DNA of 64,000 bases from Paraburkholderia lacunae (GCF_003353175.1 NZ_QHKS01000007.1:248001-312000); one strand, 5' to 3'; positions 37,539 through 48,300 are shown, counted from the first letter of the stretch. Notes: a model not told the origin generated them from the letters alone. A program made the numbers and translations.

Positions 37539-38354
37539 ATGCCGCCCACCGTATTCATCGTCTCTGACGGGACCGGGATCACTGCCGAAACCTTCGCGCA
37601 TTCGATCCTCTCCCAGTTCGACCAGAAATTCCGCCTCGTTCGGGTGCCCTTTGTCGACTCGACCGAAAAGGCCTACGCCACGCTAGAAAAGATCAACGAA
37701 GCAATCCAGCAGGACGGCCGCCGTCCGATCGTGTTCACCACGCTGGTGGACAGCGCGTCGAACCAGATCGTCAAAGGTTCGAACGCGCTCGTGCTCGACA
37801 TGTTCCAGACCTTCGTCGAGCCGCTCGAACTGGAACTGGAGCTGAAGTCGAGCCATGCGATGGGCCGTGGTCACCAGAATGCGGACACTGAGGAATACAA
37901 GAACCGCATCGAGGCGATCAATTTTTCGCTCGCGCATGACGACGGCCAATCGAACCGTAATCTCGCCGACGCCGACGTGATTCTGGTGGGCGTATCCCGC
38001 AGCGGCAAAACGCCGACGAGCCTGTATCTGGCGATGCAGTATGGCGTGAAAGCGGCCAATTACCCGCTGATTCCAGAAGATTTCGAACGCGGCAAGCTGC
38101 CCACACCGCTATTGGCACATCGGCCGAAGATGTTTGGTTTGTCGATCGATCCGCAGCGGCTGTCGGAGATTCGCAACGAGCGCCGACCGGGCAGCAAGTA
38201 CGCCGCGCCGGAAAATTGCCGTTACGAGATCAATGAAGCGGAGACGATGATGCGGCGCGAAGGCATCAAGTGGCTGTCGTCGACGCATAAGTCGATCGAA
38301 GAGATCGCGACGACGATCTTGCAGGAGATCAAGCTGGACCGGCAGGCTTACTGA
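37539..38354 (+). CDS. ppsR: Phosphoenolpyruvate synthase regulatory protein (bifunctional kinase/pyrophosphorylase)
   Basis: 271 residues. The PSRP family (DUF299) inactivates PpsA by ADP-dependent phosphorylation of a Thr beside its catalytic His and reactivates it by phosphorolysis. The N-terminus [20 protein letters not shown] and the P-loop-like [19 protein letters not shown] are family hallmarks; a C-terminal block reads [20 protein letters not shown]. The ATG at 37539 matches the family; an upstream one adds 16 unlike residues. It is divergent from ppsA, as expected. Confidence 0.95.
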   Translation: MPPTVFIVSDGTGITAETFAHSILSQFDQKFRLVRVPFVDSTEKAYATLEKINEAIQQDGRRPIVFTTLVDSASNQIVKGSNALVLDMFQTFVEPLELELELKSSHAMGRGHQNADTEEYKNRIEAINFSLAHDDGQSNRNLADADVILVGVSRSGKTPTSLYLAMQYGVKAANYPLIPEDFERGKLPTPLLAHRPKMFGLSIDPQRLSEIRNERRPGSKYAAPENCRYEINEAETMMRREGIKWLSSTHKSIEEIATTILQEIKLDRQAY

Positions 38355-38370
38355 GCGCCGCCTGAAGCGC

Positions 38371-38396
38371 AAACGCGCGTAGCCGCGCGCGTTTCA
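38371..38396. terminator. Terminator hairpin between convergent ppsR and trmH-type genes
   Basis: AAACGCGCG (38371-38379) pairs with CGCGCGTTT (38386-38394) around a six-base loop. Short A and T runs at the ends allow use in both directions. Confidence 0.6.
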
Positions 38397-38406
38397 TGTC
38401 ATGCGC

Positions 38407-39192
38407 TCACGCGCGGCGGCGCTGCTGGCGGCACTGCTCGAACACGCAGACCGCCGCGGCCGCCGCCACGTTCAACGATTCCATGCCGCCCGGCTGCGGA
38501 ATCGTCACCCGCAACGTGACCGCATCGCGCCACGTCTGCGACACGCCCGCCCCTTCGTTACCGAACACCCACGCCAACCGTCCGCTCAAATCGCAATCGT
38601 AAAGCGCCTCGGCGCCGTGCGAATCCGTAATGACGATGGGCACCGCGAGGCGTTCGATCAGCGTCTGCGCTTCGACGTCCTCGTGAATCTGCAGCAGAAA
38701 ATGCGCGCCCATGCCCGAGCGCAACACCTTCGACGACCACGCGTATGCGGTACCCGGCGCGCAGAACACCTGTTGAATACCGGCGGCGGCCGCGCTGCGC
38801 AGAATCGAGCCAACGTTGCCGGCATCCTGCACGCCATCGAGTACGAGGCAGGTCTGCGCTACCCGTTCGGGCAACGGCGTCTCGAGCTTGTCGACCAGCA
38901 GCAAAATCCCGACGCCGTGCACGACATTCGACAACTGACCGAACAAAGCATCAGGCAGCGTGACGATCCGATGCTCGTCGATGCGTGACACGATTTCCTG
39001 TGCCTCGTCGTGACGCAGCGCGCCCTCCGTGACAATGCACATTTCCGGCTGCCCGGCGACGTCGAGATAGGCGCTCGCAAGATGGAAGCCTTCGAGCAGC
39101 GCATGACCGCTGCGACGCTGCTGATGCGTCGAGCCGGCCAATGCCTTGAGGCGCTTATAGAGCGGATTGTCCCGCGAGGTGATGGCTTTCAC
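38407..39192 (-). CDS. TrmH/SpoU-family RNA methyltransferase
   Basis: 261 residues. The N-terminal substrate-binding domain contains HALLEGFHLASAYLD; the C-terminal knotted SPOUT domain has the three family motifs LDGVQDAGNVGSILRSA, WVFGNEGAGVS and IPQPGGMESLNVAAA. It transfers methyl groups from S-adenosylmethionine to ribose 2'-OH groups, probably in 23S rRNA; the exact position is unknown. It lies 60 bases after rnhB on the same strand, the last gene of the cluster. Confidence 0.9.
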   Translation of the reverse strand: MKAITSRDNPLYKRLKALAGSTHQQRRSGHALLEGFHLASAYLDVAGQPEMCIVTEGALRHDEAQEIVSRIDEHRIVTLPDALFGQLSNVVHGVGILLLVDKLETPLPERVAQTCLVLDGVQDAGNVGSILRSAAAAGIQQVFCAPGTAYAWSSKVLRSGMGAHFLLQIHEDVEAQTLIERLAVPIVITDSHGAEALYDCDLSGRLAWVFGNEGAGVSQTWRDAVTLRVTIPQPGGMESLNVAAAAAVCVFEQCRQQRRRA

Positions 39193-39251
39193 AGGCAGCG
39201 CAGACAGTGAGAATGAGGAAAGAGGTGGCGACGCGCGAGGCTACACGGCGC

Positions 39252-40013
39252 TCAGGCGCCAGTACGTTCACCGAAGGCGTCGTCATCGGGCATGGTACCG
39301 GTGATCGTGTCCGGCACAACGATCACGCCGCCCGACGACAGCGGCACGCCCGTGCCGAATCGCAAATGCACTTCGCGCACCGGCGCAAATGAGCGCCGAT
39401 GATGCTCGCATGGCCCATGCTCGCGCAGTGCCGCGAGATGCTGCGGCGTGCCGTAGCCGGCGTGCGCGTCGAAGCCATAGACGGGATAGGCCTCATGCAG
39501 TTGCAGCAGCATCCGGTCGCGCGTGACTTTTGCGAGGATCGACGCAGCCGAAATGGATTTGACCAGCGCGTCGCCGCCGACGATCGCCTCGCTGCGAATG
39601 CTCAGCGCCGGGCAACGATTGCCGTCGATTTTCGCGAGCGTCGGCACCACCGACAAGCCTTCGACCGCGCGCTTCATCGCCAGCATCGTGGCGTGCAGGA
39701 TATTCAGCGTATCGATTTCTTCGACGCTGGCGGACGCGATGCAATACGCGAGCGCCCGGTCGACAATTTTGTCGTACAGTTCGTCGCGCTTTTTGGCGGT
39801 GAGCGCTTTCGAATCGTCGAGGCCGCGAATAATCGGTTTCGACGGGTCGAATATTACCGCTGCCGCGACCACCGGGCCGGCCAGCGGCCCGCGCCCTGCT
39901 TCGTCGACGCCGCAGACGATGTCATCCGGCGCTTCGAAGTTCAGGCCGGCCTGCTGGGCCGCCGCCCCGGCGACGCCTGTGGTCTTGCGGCGTGGTGCGC
40001 GTGCAGTCGTCAC
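39252..40013 (-). CDS. rnhB: Ribonuclease HII
   Basis: 253 residues. Cleaves RNA in RNA-DNA hybrids and single ribonucleotides in DNA. Acidic metal-binding residues appear in [20 protein letters not shown] and later in [13 protein letters not shown] and [14 protein letters not shown] 30-residue basic N-terminal extension ([19 protein letters not shown]) precedes the catalytic domain. Its ATG overlaps the lpxB stop by four bases, implying coupled translation. Confidence 0.95.
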   Translation of the reverse strand: MTTARAPRRKTTGVAGAAAQQAGLNFEAPDDIVCGVDEAGRGPLAGPVVAAAVIFDPSKPIIRGLDDSKALTAKKRDELYDKIVDRALAYCIASASVEEIDTLNILHATMLAMKRAVEGLSVVPTLAKIDGNRCPALSIRSEAIVGGDALVKSISAASILAKVTRDRMLLQLHEAYPVYGFDAHAGYGTPQHLAALREHGPCEHHRRSFAPVREVHLRFGTGVPLSSGGVIVVPDTITGTMPDDDAFGERTGA

Positions 40014-41179
40014 AGCCGCGCCTTCCGCGTTTCGATGACGTTCGCCACGACTTCCGCCGCACGCTGCGCGGTGTTCTGCTTCAGCACGTGATGCATCTCC
40101 GTGAAGATTTCCGTCAGCGTGCGCCGGTTGGCTTCGTCGCGCAACTGCTTCAGCGTGGCCTCGGCGAGTGCCTGGGGCGTGGCGAAATGCTGGAGAATTT
40201 CCGGCACCACGAAACGCCCGGCCAGAATGTTCGGCAAGCCCACGTACGGCAGATAGCCTTGCCGGCGCATGATCTGACCGGTCAGCCAGGGCACCTTGTA
40301 CGAGATCACCATCGGCTTTTTCAGCAGCGCGGCTTCGAGCGTGACCGTGCCGCTCTTGACGAGGATCGCGTCCGCCGCGGTCATCGCGAGTTGCGACTGG
40401 CCGTCGGTGATCGTCAGCGCGAGACCCGGGTGCGCATCGACCAGCGACCGCAGCATCTCGCGCAATGCGGGCGTAGCCGCCGGCATCACGAAACGCAAGC
40501 CTGGCTCCTGGTGCTGCATCATCTCCATCGCGGCGAAGAACGTCGGACCGATCAGATCGATTTCCGAACGCCGGCTGCCCGGCAGCACGGCAATGATCGG
40601 ACCGCTTTCCGGCAGACCAAGCGTGCGGCGCGCGCCCAGCGTGTCGGGCTCGAACGGGATTTCGTCAGCCAGCGGGTGACCCACGTACGACGCCGCGACG
40701 CCCGCCTTCTCCAGCAGCGCGGTTTCGAACGGGAACACGCACAGCATGTGATCGACCGCTTTGGCGATCTTCTTGATCCGGCCGCCGCGCCACGCCCAGA
40801 TCGACGGGCAGACGAAGTGAATCGTCGGAATGCCGGCATCGCGCAGCGGATGTTCGAGGCCGAAGTTGAAATCGGGCGCATCCACCCCGACGAACACCGA
40901 TGGAGGCTCAGCGAGCAACTGGCGCTTCAACTCGTTGCGGATGCCGAGAATTTCGGGGATATGCCGCAGCGCTTCGACGTAGCCGCGCACCGTCAGCCTT
41001 TCCATCGGCCAGTGCGCGTCGAACCCCGTAGCGATCATGCGCGGGCCGCCGATCCCGTAGTACTGGGTGCCGGCGGGCAGACGGCTGGCCAGGCCGTCGA
41101 GCAGCGACGCGGCCAGCAGATCGCCGGATGGCTCGCCAGCCACCATGGCGACGCGCAGCGGACTCGGTTGCAAGACCAT
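40010..41179 (-). CDS. lpxB: Lipid-A-disaccharide synthase
   Basis: 389 residues. GT-B glycosyltransferase (family 19) joining UDP-2,3-diacylglucosamine and lipid X to form the lipid A disaccharide at the inner membrane. Landmarks are [68 protein letters not shown] and [20 protein letters not shown]. It sits between lpxA (3 bases upstream) and rnhB. Confidence 0.97.
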   Translation of the reverse strand: MVLQPSPLRVAMVAGEPSGDLLAASLLDGLASRLPAGTQYYGIGGPRMIATGFDAHWPMERLTVRGYVEALRHIPEILGIRNELKRQLLAEPPSVFVGVDAPDFNFGLEHPLRDAGIPTIHFVCPSIWAWRGGRIKKIAKAVDHMLCVFPFETALLEKAGVAASYVGHPLADEIPFEPDTLGARRTLGLPESGPIIAVLPGSRRSEIDLIGPTFFAAMEMMQHQEPGLRFVMPAATPALREMLRSLVDAHPGLALTITDGQSQLAMTAADAILVKSGTVTLEAALLKKPMVISYKVPWLTGQIMRRQGYLPYVGLPNILAGRFVVPEILQHFATPQALAEATLKQLRDEANRRTLTEIFTEMHHVLKQNTAQRAAEVVANVIETRKARL

Positions 41180-41182
41180 CGG

Positions 41183-41971
41183 TTAGCGGATGATGCCGCG
41201 TTGCGACGCTTCGACGAACGCGAGCAGCGTTTGCACCGGTTCATCGCCATCGCCACCCGCGGACGCGAGTTCGCGCAACTGCACCTTCGCTTCTTCCAGC
41301 GACAGGCCGTTCTTGTAGAGCAGCCGGTACGCCGAGCGCAGCGCCGAGATCGCATCCGCCGAAAAGCCGCGGCGGCGCAGGCCTTCGACATTGATACCGT
41401 GCGGCTCCGCCTTGTTACCGGCCGCGATAACGAACGGCGGAATGTCCTGCACCAGCGCCGACGCGCCACCCAGCATCGAATGCGCGCCGATGCGCACGAA
41501 CTGATGCACGCCGGACATGCCGCCGACGATCGCGTGGTCGCCGATCGTCACGTGACCGGCCATCTGCGCGTTGCTCGACAGGATGACGTTGCTGCCGACG
41601 TGGCAGTCGTGACCGATGTGCACGTAGGCCATGATCCAGTTGTCGTCGCCGAGTGTGGTGACGCCCGCGTCCTGCACCGTGCCGGTGTGGATCGTGGTGA
41701 ATTCACGGATCGTGTTTCGGTTGCCGATCACGAGCCGGGTCGGCTCGTCCTTGTACTTCATGTCCTGCGGACGGCCACCCACCGATGCGTAGTGGCCAAT
41801 CCGGTTGTCCTCGCCGATTGTCGTGTGACCTTCGATCACGCTGTGCGAACCGACCGTGGTCCGTGCGCCGATCGTCACGTGCGCGCCGATCACGGCATAC
41901 GGTCCGATTTCGACGGACTCGTCGAGTTGTGCGCCCGGTTCGACGATCGCAGTGGGATGAATCCTGCTCAT
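41183..41971 (-). CDS. lpxA: UDP-N-acetylglucosamine O-acyltransferase
   Basis: 262 residues. Adds the first 3-hydroxyacyl chain to UDP-GlcNAc, the first step of lipid A synthesis. The N-terminal left-handed beta-helix is made of hexapeptide repeats from [20 protein letters not shown] onward; the catalytic His lies in the TIHTGT to [15 protein letters not shown] region. The C-terminal helices begin near [20 protein letters not shown]. It is placed between fabZ and lpxB. Confidence 0.97.
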   Translation of the reverse strand: MSRIHPTAIVEPGAQLDESVEIGPYAVIGAHVTIGARTTVGSHSVIEGHTTIGEDNRIGHYASVGGRPQDMKYKDEPTRLVIGNRNTIREFTTIHTGTVQDAGVTTLGDDNWIMAYVHIGHDCHVGSNVILSSNAQMAGHVTIGDHAIVGGMSGVHQFVRIGAHSMLGGASALVQDIPPFVIAAGNKAEPHGINVEGLRRRGFSADAISALRSAYRLLYKNGLSLEEAKVQLRELASAGGDGDEPVQTLLAFVEASQRGIIR

Positions 41972-42073
41972 GCGTCCTCGCTTCTGATTCTGTTGCGTTG
42001 TCTGGATGGGCGGGGCGGGGCTTGCAGGGCTTGCGACCAGCCGCTGACCGCCCGACGCTGAATTCCCGACGAC

Positions 42074-42538
42074 TTAAGCGTCCTTGTCCGTGTGCCGCAC
42101 CGCGCACATCAGATCGGCTTCCGCCGCCACGACGCCATCCACTTCGGCGCGCGCCTTGAACTTCCAGATGCCGCGCATGTGACGCTCGAACGTGCAGTTC
42201 AGGATCAGCTGGTCACCCGGTTCGACCACGCGCTTGAAGCGCGCATTGTCGATGCCCACGAACAGGTACAGCGTGTTCGACGGATCGCTCGGCTCTTCCG
42301 AGAACGTCAGCAGCGCCGCCGTTTGCGCGAGCGCCTCGAGAATCAGCACGCCGGGCATCACCGGACGGGTCGGAAAGTGACCCTGGAAATACGGCTCGTT
42401 GATCGACACGTTCTTCAACGCTTTGATGCTCTTGTGCGGTTCGAGTTCGAGCACCCGATCAACCAGCAGGATCGGATAACGATGAGGCAGCAGCGTGAGA
42501 ATCTTATGAATGTCGAGATTGATTTTTTCGGTGCTCAT
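42074..42538 (-). CDS. fabZ: 3-hydroxyacyl-ACP dehydratase FabZ
   Basis: 154 residues in a hot-dog fold. Dehydrates 3-hydroxyacyl-ACP in fatty-acid elongation. The catalytic His is in [12 protein letters not shown] and the Glu in [13 protein letters not shown]. The N-terminus [20 protein letters not shown] is standard for Burkholderia, so the ATG at 42538 was chosen over an upstream start at 42646. It competes with lipid A synthesis for hydroxyacyl-ACP, which fits its place between lpxD and lpxA. Confidence 0.96.
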   Translation of the reverse strand: MSTEKINLDIHKILTLLPHRYPILLVDRVLELEPHKSIKALKNVSINEPYFQGHFPTRPVMPGVLILEALAQTAALLTFSEEPSDPSNTLYLFVGIDNARFKRVVEPGDQLILNCTFERHMRGIWKFKARAEVDGVVAAEADLMCAVRHTDKDA

Positions 42539-42620
42539 GGTGTTTCTACTCGCGCATTGACTGCGCGATGATGACTGCGGATGCTGGTGCAGGTGGGTTG
42601 GTAACGCGTGCTGCCGACGC

Positions 42621-42659
42621 TTGCCGTGACCCGGTGGCCATGCCACCCGGTCACGGCAA
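42621..42659. repeat. 18-bp inverted repeat in the lpxD-fabZ gap
   Basis: TTGCCGTGACCCGGTGGC (42621-42638) faces GCCACCCGGTCACGGCAA (42642-42659) across a 3-base loop, with one mismatch. No T-tract follows on either strand, so it is not a typical terminator; it may act in transcript processing or stability. Confidence 0.85.
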
Positions 42660-42722
42660 CCGACTTGCTTCTTGATGCTCGCCGGCTATTTTACGCGGTG
42701 CCGGCAGGCTGCCCCTGATATC

Positions 42723-43826
42723 TCAGACTTTGTCGCCCGCGGCACCGCCGGCTGCCTTGACCGACCCGTCGGCCGCGGCACCCGCTTCGAGCGCCTTGAT
42801 ACGGTCACGCAGTTTATCGATGTTACGCAGCAAAGCGGCGCTCCTGTTCCAGTCCGCATGGTTCACGGCTGGAAAAGCGCTGGTGTACAGGCCGGGCTTC
42901 AACAACGACTTCGAGACACCCGACTTCGCCGTGACGATCACATAATCCGCCAGCGTGACGTGCCCGGCGATGCCGACCGCGCCGCCGATCATGCAATGAC
43001 GGCCAATCGTCGTGCTGCCGGCGATCCCCGCACAACCGGCGATCACGGTGTAGGCACCGACCTTGCAGTTGTGGCCGATCTGCACGAGGTTGTCGATCTT
43101 CACGCACTCTTCGATGATCGTGTCGGCCATTGCGCCGCGATCGATCGTGGTGTTCGCGCCAATTTCGACGTCCGCCGCGATCGACACGCCGCCGACCTGC
43201 GGAATCTTGACCCAGCTGCCGGTACGCGCGTCGCCGTCGCCGACGAAATCAGGCGCGAAGCCGAATCCGTCTGAACCGATGACCGCGCCCGCATGCACGA
43301 TCACGCGCTCGCCGAGCTTGCAGCCGTGGTACACCGCGACATTCGGATACAGGTGCGAACCCGCGCCGATCTGCGTGCCGCGGCCGATGAACACATTGGC
43401 GTCCAGCCGCGCGTTCTCGCCGACCACCGCGCCCGCTTCCACCGTGACATGCGGACCGACCACCGCGCTCGCGGCAATCTGCGCCGACGGATCGATCGTC
43501 GCGCTCGGATGCACGCCGGGTACCGGCTTAGGCGCAGCCATGTCGATGAAGGTTTGCGCGATGCGCGCGAAGTAAGCGTACGGATTCGGCGTGACGATGA
43601 AGTTACGGGCGTCGCAGGAACCGAGCCTGGCGAGGTCGTCGGCGTTGATCAAGACCGCGCCCGCACGGGTCGTCGCGACCTGCGACAAATACTTCGGATT
43701 GGCGAGGAACGCCAGCTGGTTCGGGCCTGCCTGGTCGAGCGGCGCCAGACTGCTGACGCGCTGCGAACCGTCTCCGACTACTTCACCGCCGAACCGTTGG
43801 ACGATGTCCTCGAGCGTAAATGCCAT
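42723..43826 (-). CDS. lpxD: UDP-3-O-(3-hydroxyacyl)glucosamine N-acyltransferase
   Basis: 367 residues. Adds the second hydroxyacyl chain in lipid A synthesis. The N-terminal uridine-binding domain ([20 protein letters not shown]) precedes a beta-helix of hexapeptide repeats ([20 protein letters not shown] onward). The catalytic His lies in the [20 protein letters not shown] region. A C-terminal helix and an Ala/Gly tail follow. It lies between skp and fabZ. Confidence 0.96.
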   Translation of the reverse strand: MAFTLEDIVQRFGGEVVGDGSQRVSSLAPLDQAGPNQLAFLANPKYLSQVATTRAGAVLINADDLARLGSCDARNFIVTPNPYAYFARIAQTFIDMAAPKPVPGVHPSATIDPSAQIAASAVVGPHVTVEAGAVVGENARLDANVFIGRGTQIGAGSHLYPNVAVYHGCKLGERVIVHAGAVIGSDGFGFAPDFVGDGDARTGSWVKIPQVGGVSIAADVEIGANTTIDRGAMADTIIEECVKIDNLVQIGHNCKVGAYTVIAGCAGIAGSTTIGRHCMIGGAVGIAGHVTLADYVIVTAKSGVSKSLLKPGLYTSAFPAVNHADWNRSAALLRNIDKLRDRIKALEAGAAADGSVKAAGGAAGDKV

Positions 43827-43899
43827 GCCTATCCTGTCTCCTGCAGTTCAGTCCAGTTTGTCAGTTCCGCGGCCCGGTTCTACGGGCCGCCCGACGCGT

Positions 43900-44427
43900 T
43901 CAGTTGCCCGACGCCGCGAGCGCCTTGAGGACCTGATCGGTAATATCGATGCGCGGGCTCACGTACACCGCTTCCTGAACGATCAGGTCGTAGTGCTGCG
44001 CCTCGGCGATCTGCTTGATCACCTTGTTGGCGCGATCGAGCACCGCCGCCAGCTCTTCGTTGCGGCGCTGGTTCAGGTCTTCGCGGAACTCGCGTTGCTT
44101 GCGCTGGAAGTCGGTATCCAGCTGCGACAGATCGCGCTGCTTCTGTGCGCGATCTGTCGCCGACATCGACGCGCCGTTCTTGTCGAGCGAGTCGGACATC
44201 GACTTCAGCTTCTGCGCCATGTCGGCCAGGTCCTTGTCACGCTTGGCGAACTCGGCCTCGAGCTTGACCTGCGCGGCCTTCGCGGCAGCCGATTCGCGCA
44301 GGATGCGGTCCGAATTCACCGCGGCGATCCTGGCTTCCTGCGCATGCGCCACGCCCACACCCAAGGTCATTGCCAGCGCCAGTGCGCACGCCACACGTTT
44401 CGAAAACATACCGGTTCGCAAAGTCAT
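43900..44427 (-). CDS. skp: Periplasmic chaperone Skp/OmpH
   Basis: 175 residues. RTGMFSKRVACALALAMTLG followed by VGVAHAQ is a Sec signal peptide. The mature protein is mostly coiled coil (AAAKAAQVKLEAEFAKRDKD, LADMAQKLKSMSDS, RKQREFREDLNQRRNEELAA) forming the tentacles that carry unfolded outer-membrane proteins. An ATG at 44427 has GAGAGG directly against it; the ATG at 44409 could also be used. It follows bamA in the cluster. Confidence 0.92.
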   Translation of the reverse strand: MTLRTGMFSKRVACALALAMTLGVGVAHAQEARIAAVNSDRILRESAAAKAAQVKLEAEFAKRDKDLADMAQKLKSMSDSLDKNGASMSATDRAQKQRDLSQLDTDFQRKQREFREDLNQRRNEELAAVLDRANKVIKQIAEAQHYDLIVQEAVYVSPRIDITDQVLKALAASGN

Positions 44428-44512
44428 CCTCTCGATACTGTAATTTGGCTGGGCCCGCCAAGGGGAGCCCGCCGCCGGGAGCCGCCCATCGCCGGGGTCG
44501 CCCGCGGCCGGA

Positions 44513-46816
44513 TCAGAATGCCGTCCCGATCTGGAACTGGAATTTCTGATACTGGTCGCCGGTGTGCTTCGTGAGCGGGAAGCCCAGGCTGAGCTTGAGC
44601 GGGCCGATCGGCGAGATCCACGCCAGACCGACACCATAGCCGTAACGCAGGCCGTTCGCGCCGATGCTGTTGCCCTCCGTACCCCAGACGTTACCGCCGT
44701 CGAGGAACGTGAAGACGCGCAGCGTGCGGTCGTAGCCCGTGCCCGGCAGCGGGAACGTCAGTTCGACGTTACCCACCAGCAGCTTCGAGCCGCCGATCGG
44801 GTCGTTCGTCTTGGCATCACGCGGACCCAGCGAGCTCGGCTCGTAGCCACGCACCGAACCGATACCGCCCGCGTAGTAGTTCTTGAAAATCGGGTAAGGC
44901 TTGCCGCCGAGGCCGTTACCGTAACCGCCCTGGAAGTTGAAGCCCAGCACGAAACCGCGCGCAAACGAGTAATAGTACTGCGCGTTGATGTCGGCCTTGT
45001 AGTACTGCGTGCCGCCGATCGGCGTGCCGTATTCGGCGTTCGCCTGCGTGAAGTAACCACGGCTCGGCACCAGCGCGCTGTCACGCGCGTCGCGCGACCA
45101 GCCCACCGTGACCGGCACGTTGGTTGAGCGGCGGCCGAACTGGTTCACGTAGTCGATGTAGCTTTGCGGCGTGTTCGCGTCGATATCCAGCTGGTTCTGC
45201 TCGAGGCCTGCACCGAAGTAGACCGTGTCGACTTCGGAGAACGGGATGCCGAACTTCAGGTCGCCGCCGATCGTGACGATCTTGAAGCTCGAATCCGTCG
45301 AGTAGTACAGCGGCTGGTACGTACGGTAGTAGACGTCGGTAATCCGCTTGATGCCGTCGACCGTGAAGTACGGGTCGACCTGCGTGACCGTCAGCGTACG
45401 GTACGTCTTGGCGGTATTCACGTTCACGGCGAGACTCGTGCCCGAACCGAACACGTTGTCCTGCGACACGCCTGCGGACAGCACCACCTTGTCGGTCGAC
45501 GAGAAGCCTGCACCCAGCGTGATTGCGCCAGTCGGCTTTTCGGCCACCTTGACATCCACGTCGACCTGATCCGGCGTGCCCTCCACAGGCGTGGTGGTCA
45601 CGTCCACGTCGGTGAAGTAGCCGAGACGGTTGATCCGGTCTTTCGACAGCGCGAGGCGGTTCGAGTCGAACCATGAGCTTTCGAGCTGACGCATTTCGCG
45701 ACGCACCACTTCGTCGCGGGTGCGTGTGTTGCCGACCACGTTGATGCGGCGCACGTACACGCGGCGGCTCGGGTCCACTTGCAGCGTCAGGTCGACCTTG
45801 TGGTTGGCCTGATCGATCTGCGGCTGTGCATTGACGGTAGCGAACGCATAGCCGTATTCGCCGAGCTTGTCGACGACCGCCTTGGTGGCGGCTTGCAGCT
45901 TTTCAGCCGAGAAACGGTCGCCTGGCTTGATCTTGACGAGCTTGGACAGCTCCGCCTCGCGGTCGAGCAGATTGCCCGCCAGCTTGATGCTCGAAATCGT
46001 GTACGGCTCGCCTTCATGCAGCGTGACCGTCAGATACATGTCCTTCTTGTCCGGCGTGATCGACACCTGGGTCGACTCGATGTTGAACTCGAGGTAGCCG
46101 CGATTCAGGTAGTACGAGCGAACGTTCTCGAGGTCGCCGGTGAGCTTGTCTTTCGCGTACAGGTCGTTCTTCGTGTACCACGAGAACCAGTTCGGCGTGG
46201 ACAGCTGCATTTCGTCGCGCAGCGTACCGGTGCTGAATGCCTTGTTGCCGATGAAGTTGATCTGGCGGATCTTCGCGCTCGGGCCTTCGGCCACCGAGAA
46301 CAGCACCGCCACGCGGTTGCGGTCGATCGGCGTGATCGTGGTGGTGACTTCGGCGGCGTAGTAGCCGCGCGTCAGATACTGGCGCTTCAGTTCCTGCTCT
46401 GCCTTGTCGACCAGCGCCTTGTCGTAGTACCGGCCTTGCGACAAACCGACCGCACGCAGCGCCTTGGTCAGGTTTTCCTTGTCGAATTCATGGATCCCGG
46501 CGAAATCGATCGTGCCGATCGCCGGACGCTCCAGCACTTGCACGATGACGACGTTGCCTTCGGTCGCGATCTTGACGTCGTTGAAGAAGCCGGTGGCGTA
46601 CAGCGCGCGAATGGCTTCGGAAGCCTTGTCGTCGCTAAAGGTGTCGCCTTGCTTGATCGGCAGGTACGCGAACACGGTACCTGGTTCGACGCGTTGCAAT
46701 CCCTCGATCCGGATGTCTTGCACCACGAAGGGCGTCGTTGCGTGAGCAACCAGCCCATGCGCGGCGAATGCCGCGGCTATAACCGTCTTTGGAACAGAGC
46801 GATGAGGTTTAAACAA
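44513..46816 (-). CDS. bamA: Outer membrane protein assembly factor BamA
   Basis: 767 residues, complete. Central pore of the BAM complex that inserts beta-barrels into the outer membrane. A signal peptide is followed by five POTRA domains (first: FVVQDIRIEGLQRVEPGTVF; others begin at IGTIDFAGIHEFDKE, AKIRQINFIGNKAF, YTISSIKLAGNLLDREAELS and VYVRRINVVGNTRTRDEVVR). The C-terminal barrel contains FYAG-type GIGSVRGYEPSSLGPRDA, where VRGYE is the conserved lid motif, and ends with the Phe of FQFQIGTAF. It lies between rseP and skp. Confidence 0.97.
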   Translation of the reverse strand: MFKPHRSVPKTVIAAAFAAHGLVAHATTPFVVQDIRIEGLQRVEPGTVFAYLPIKQGDTFSDDKASEAIRALYATGFFNDVKIATEGNVVIVQVLERPAIGTIDFAGIHEFDKENLTKALRAVGLSQGRYYDKALVDKAEQELKRQYLTRGYYAAEVTTTITPIDRNRVAVLFSVAEGPSAKIRQINFIGNKAFSTGTLRDEMQLSTPNWFSWYTKNDLYAKDKLTGDLENVRSYYLNRGYLEFNIESTQVSITPDKKDMYLTVTLHEGEPYTISSIKLAGNLLDREAELSKLVKIKPGDRFSAEKLQAATKAVVDKLGEYGYAFATVNAQPQIDQANHKVDLTLQVDPSRRVYVRRINVVGNTRTRDEVVRREMRQLESSWFDSNRLALSKDRINRLGYFTDVDVTTTPVEGTPDQVDVDVKVAEKPTGAITLGAGFSSTDKVVLSAGVSQDNVFGSGTSLAVNVNTAKTYRTLTVTQVDPYFTVDGIKRITDVYYRTYQPLYYSTDSSFKIVTIGGDLKFGIPFSEVDTVYFGAGLEQNQLDIDANTPQSYIDYVNQFGRRSTNVPVTVGWSRDARDSALVPSRGYFTQANAEYGTPIGGTQYYKADINAQYYYSFARGFVLGFNFQGGYGNGLGGKPYPIFKNYYAGGIGSVRGYEPSSLGPRDAKTNDPIGGSKLLVGNVELTFPLPGTGYDRTLRVFTFLDGGNVWGTEGNSIGANGLRYGYGVGLAWISPIGPLKLSLGFPLTKHTGDQYQKFQFQIGTAF

Positions 46817-46883
46817 CGTGCTTCCCCAGTGTGTATAGCTGCATCAGGTCAGGCGGTCGCCATCGTGAGCGCCGCCGGACACT

Positions 46884-48293
46884 TTAAAAATGGATTAAAC
46901 GAGCCAGGTCGTTGAACAGCGCGATCGCCGACAACGCGACGATGCAGGCGAGCCCCGCCCTCTGAAAAACGAGTTGCCAGCGATCGGAGACAACTTTGCC
47001 GGTCACAGCTTCAACCAAATAATATAACAGATGCCCCCCGTCCAATACCGGAATTGGTAACAGGTTCAGTACACCGAGACTAATACTGACAAGGGCCAGG
47101 AACGACAGGAATGCAGAAGGACCCAGACGTGCGCTCTTTCCCGCGTAATCGGCGATCGTCACCGGACCGGACAAATTCTTCAGCGAAGCCTCGCCGACGA
47201 TCATCCGGCCGAACATGCGCACCGAGTACACCGCGAGATCCCAGGTGCGGCGCGCACCCAGTTGCAGACTCTCGATCGGCCCATAACGCACGTCGATCGA
47301 CGGCACCTGGGTCGCCAGTTCCGCACCGATGCGGCCGATCTGCTGCCCCGTCGCATTGTCGCGCTGCGACTGCGGCACGATACGGATGTCTTCGAACTTG
47401 CCTGCGCCCTGCGTAGCGTGCGCACCCTGCGCACCTTGCCTGCCGCGCTCCACTTGCAGCGTGAGCGGCTTGCCGGCGTGCGATTTCACATACGCGATGA
47501 ATGCCGTGGCATTGTCGGCGGGCATACCGTCGACAGCACGCAAGCGGTCACCGGCTACAAGGCCTGCCTTTTGCGCCGCGCTGCCGGGCTGCACACCCGC
47601 GACCGTCAGCTTGCCCCCGCCCGGCTCGAAGCCGAGACGCGACATAAAGTCGTCGTCGACATCTTTCTCCGTGATGCCGCGCAGATCGAGCTGGAAATCC
47701 GACGTGCCGTGGGCATCCTTCGCGCTCAGTACGATACGCCTGTGATCGAAAGTCGCGCCCAGCAGTTTCCAGCGCAGGTCAGACCATGAACGCACCGGCT
47801 CCGATTCACCGCCATTCACGGAGCGCACCGCGACGATGGTCTCGCCGCCGTCGAAACCGGCCAAAGCCGCCGGCGTGTTCGGCGCGGGTGCCGCGACCAC
47901 GGCCGCGGGTTCCGTCACGCCGGTAGCGAACACGAGGGCGAACAGCACGATAGCCAGCAGGAAATTGGCGACGGGCCCAGCCGCGACAATCGCGATACGG
48001 CTCCACACCGACTGCCGGTTGAACGCATAGGGCAACGCTTCAGCGGCAATCGGCGCGCCCGTCTCGCGCTCGTCGAGCATCTTCACATAGCCGCCGAGCG
48101 GCAACGCGGCAATCGTCCATTCAGTGCCCGTCTTCGGGCTCACCCATTGGAACAGCGGCTTGCCGAAGCCGATCGAAAAGCGCAGCACGCGCACACCGCA
48201 CAGGCGCGCAACGCTGTAATGACCATATTCGTGAACGACCACGAGTACGCCAATCGCGACCGCGAAGGCAAGCAGTTCGATCAGCAGATTCAT
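46884..48293 (-). CDS. rseP: Site-2 intramembrane zinc metalloprotease RseP
   Basis: 469 residues. Cleaves anti-sigma factors such as RseA within the membrane, controlling the envelope stress response. The zinc motif HEYGH lies at residues 21-25 in the first helix, two PDZ domains occupy the periplasmic middle (GGGKLTVAGVQPGSAAQKAG, KAGLVAGDRLRAVDGMPADN), and the third zinc ligand lies in NLLPIPVLDGGHLLYYLVEA. It starts 8 bases after dxr and precedes bamA. Confidence 0.96.
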   Translation of the reverse strand: MNLLIELLAFAVAIGVLVVVHEYGHYSVARLCGVRVLRFSIGFGKPLFQWVSPKTGTEWTIAALPLGGYVKMLDERETGAPIAAEALPYAFNRQSVWSRIAIVAAGPVANFLLAIVLFALVFATGVTEPAAVVAAPAPNTPAALAGFDGGETIVAVRSVNGGESEPVRSWSDLRWKLLGATFDHRRIVLSAKDAHGTSDFQLDLRGITEKDVDDDFMSRLGFEPGGGKLTVAGVQPGSAAQKAGLVAGDRLRAVDGMPADNATAFIAYVKSHAGKPLTLQVERGRQGAQGAHATQGAGKFEDIRIVPQSQRDNATGQQIGRIGAELATQVPSIDVRYGPIESLQLGARRTWDLAVYSVRMFGRMIVGEASLKNLSGPVTIADYAGKSARLGPSAFLSFLALVSISLGVLNLLPIPVLDGGHLLYYLVEAVTGKVVSDRWQLVFQRAGLACIVALSAIALFNDLARLIHF

Positions 48294-48300
48294 AAGCGCC

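Noticed and set aside
39992-42061. 689-codon open frame opposite lpxB and lpxA
   Set aside because: Antisense shadow; both opposite genes have full-length family matches and this frame has none.
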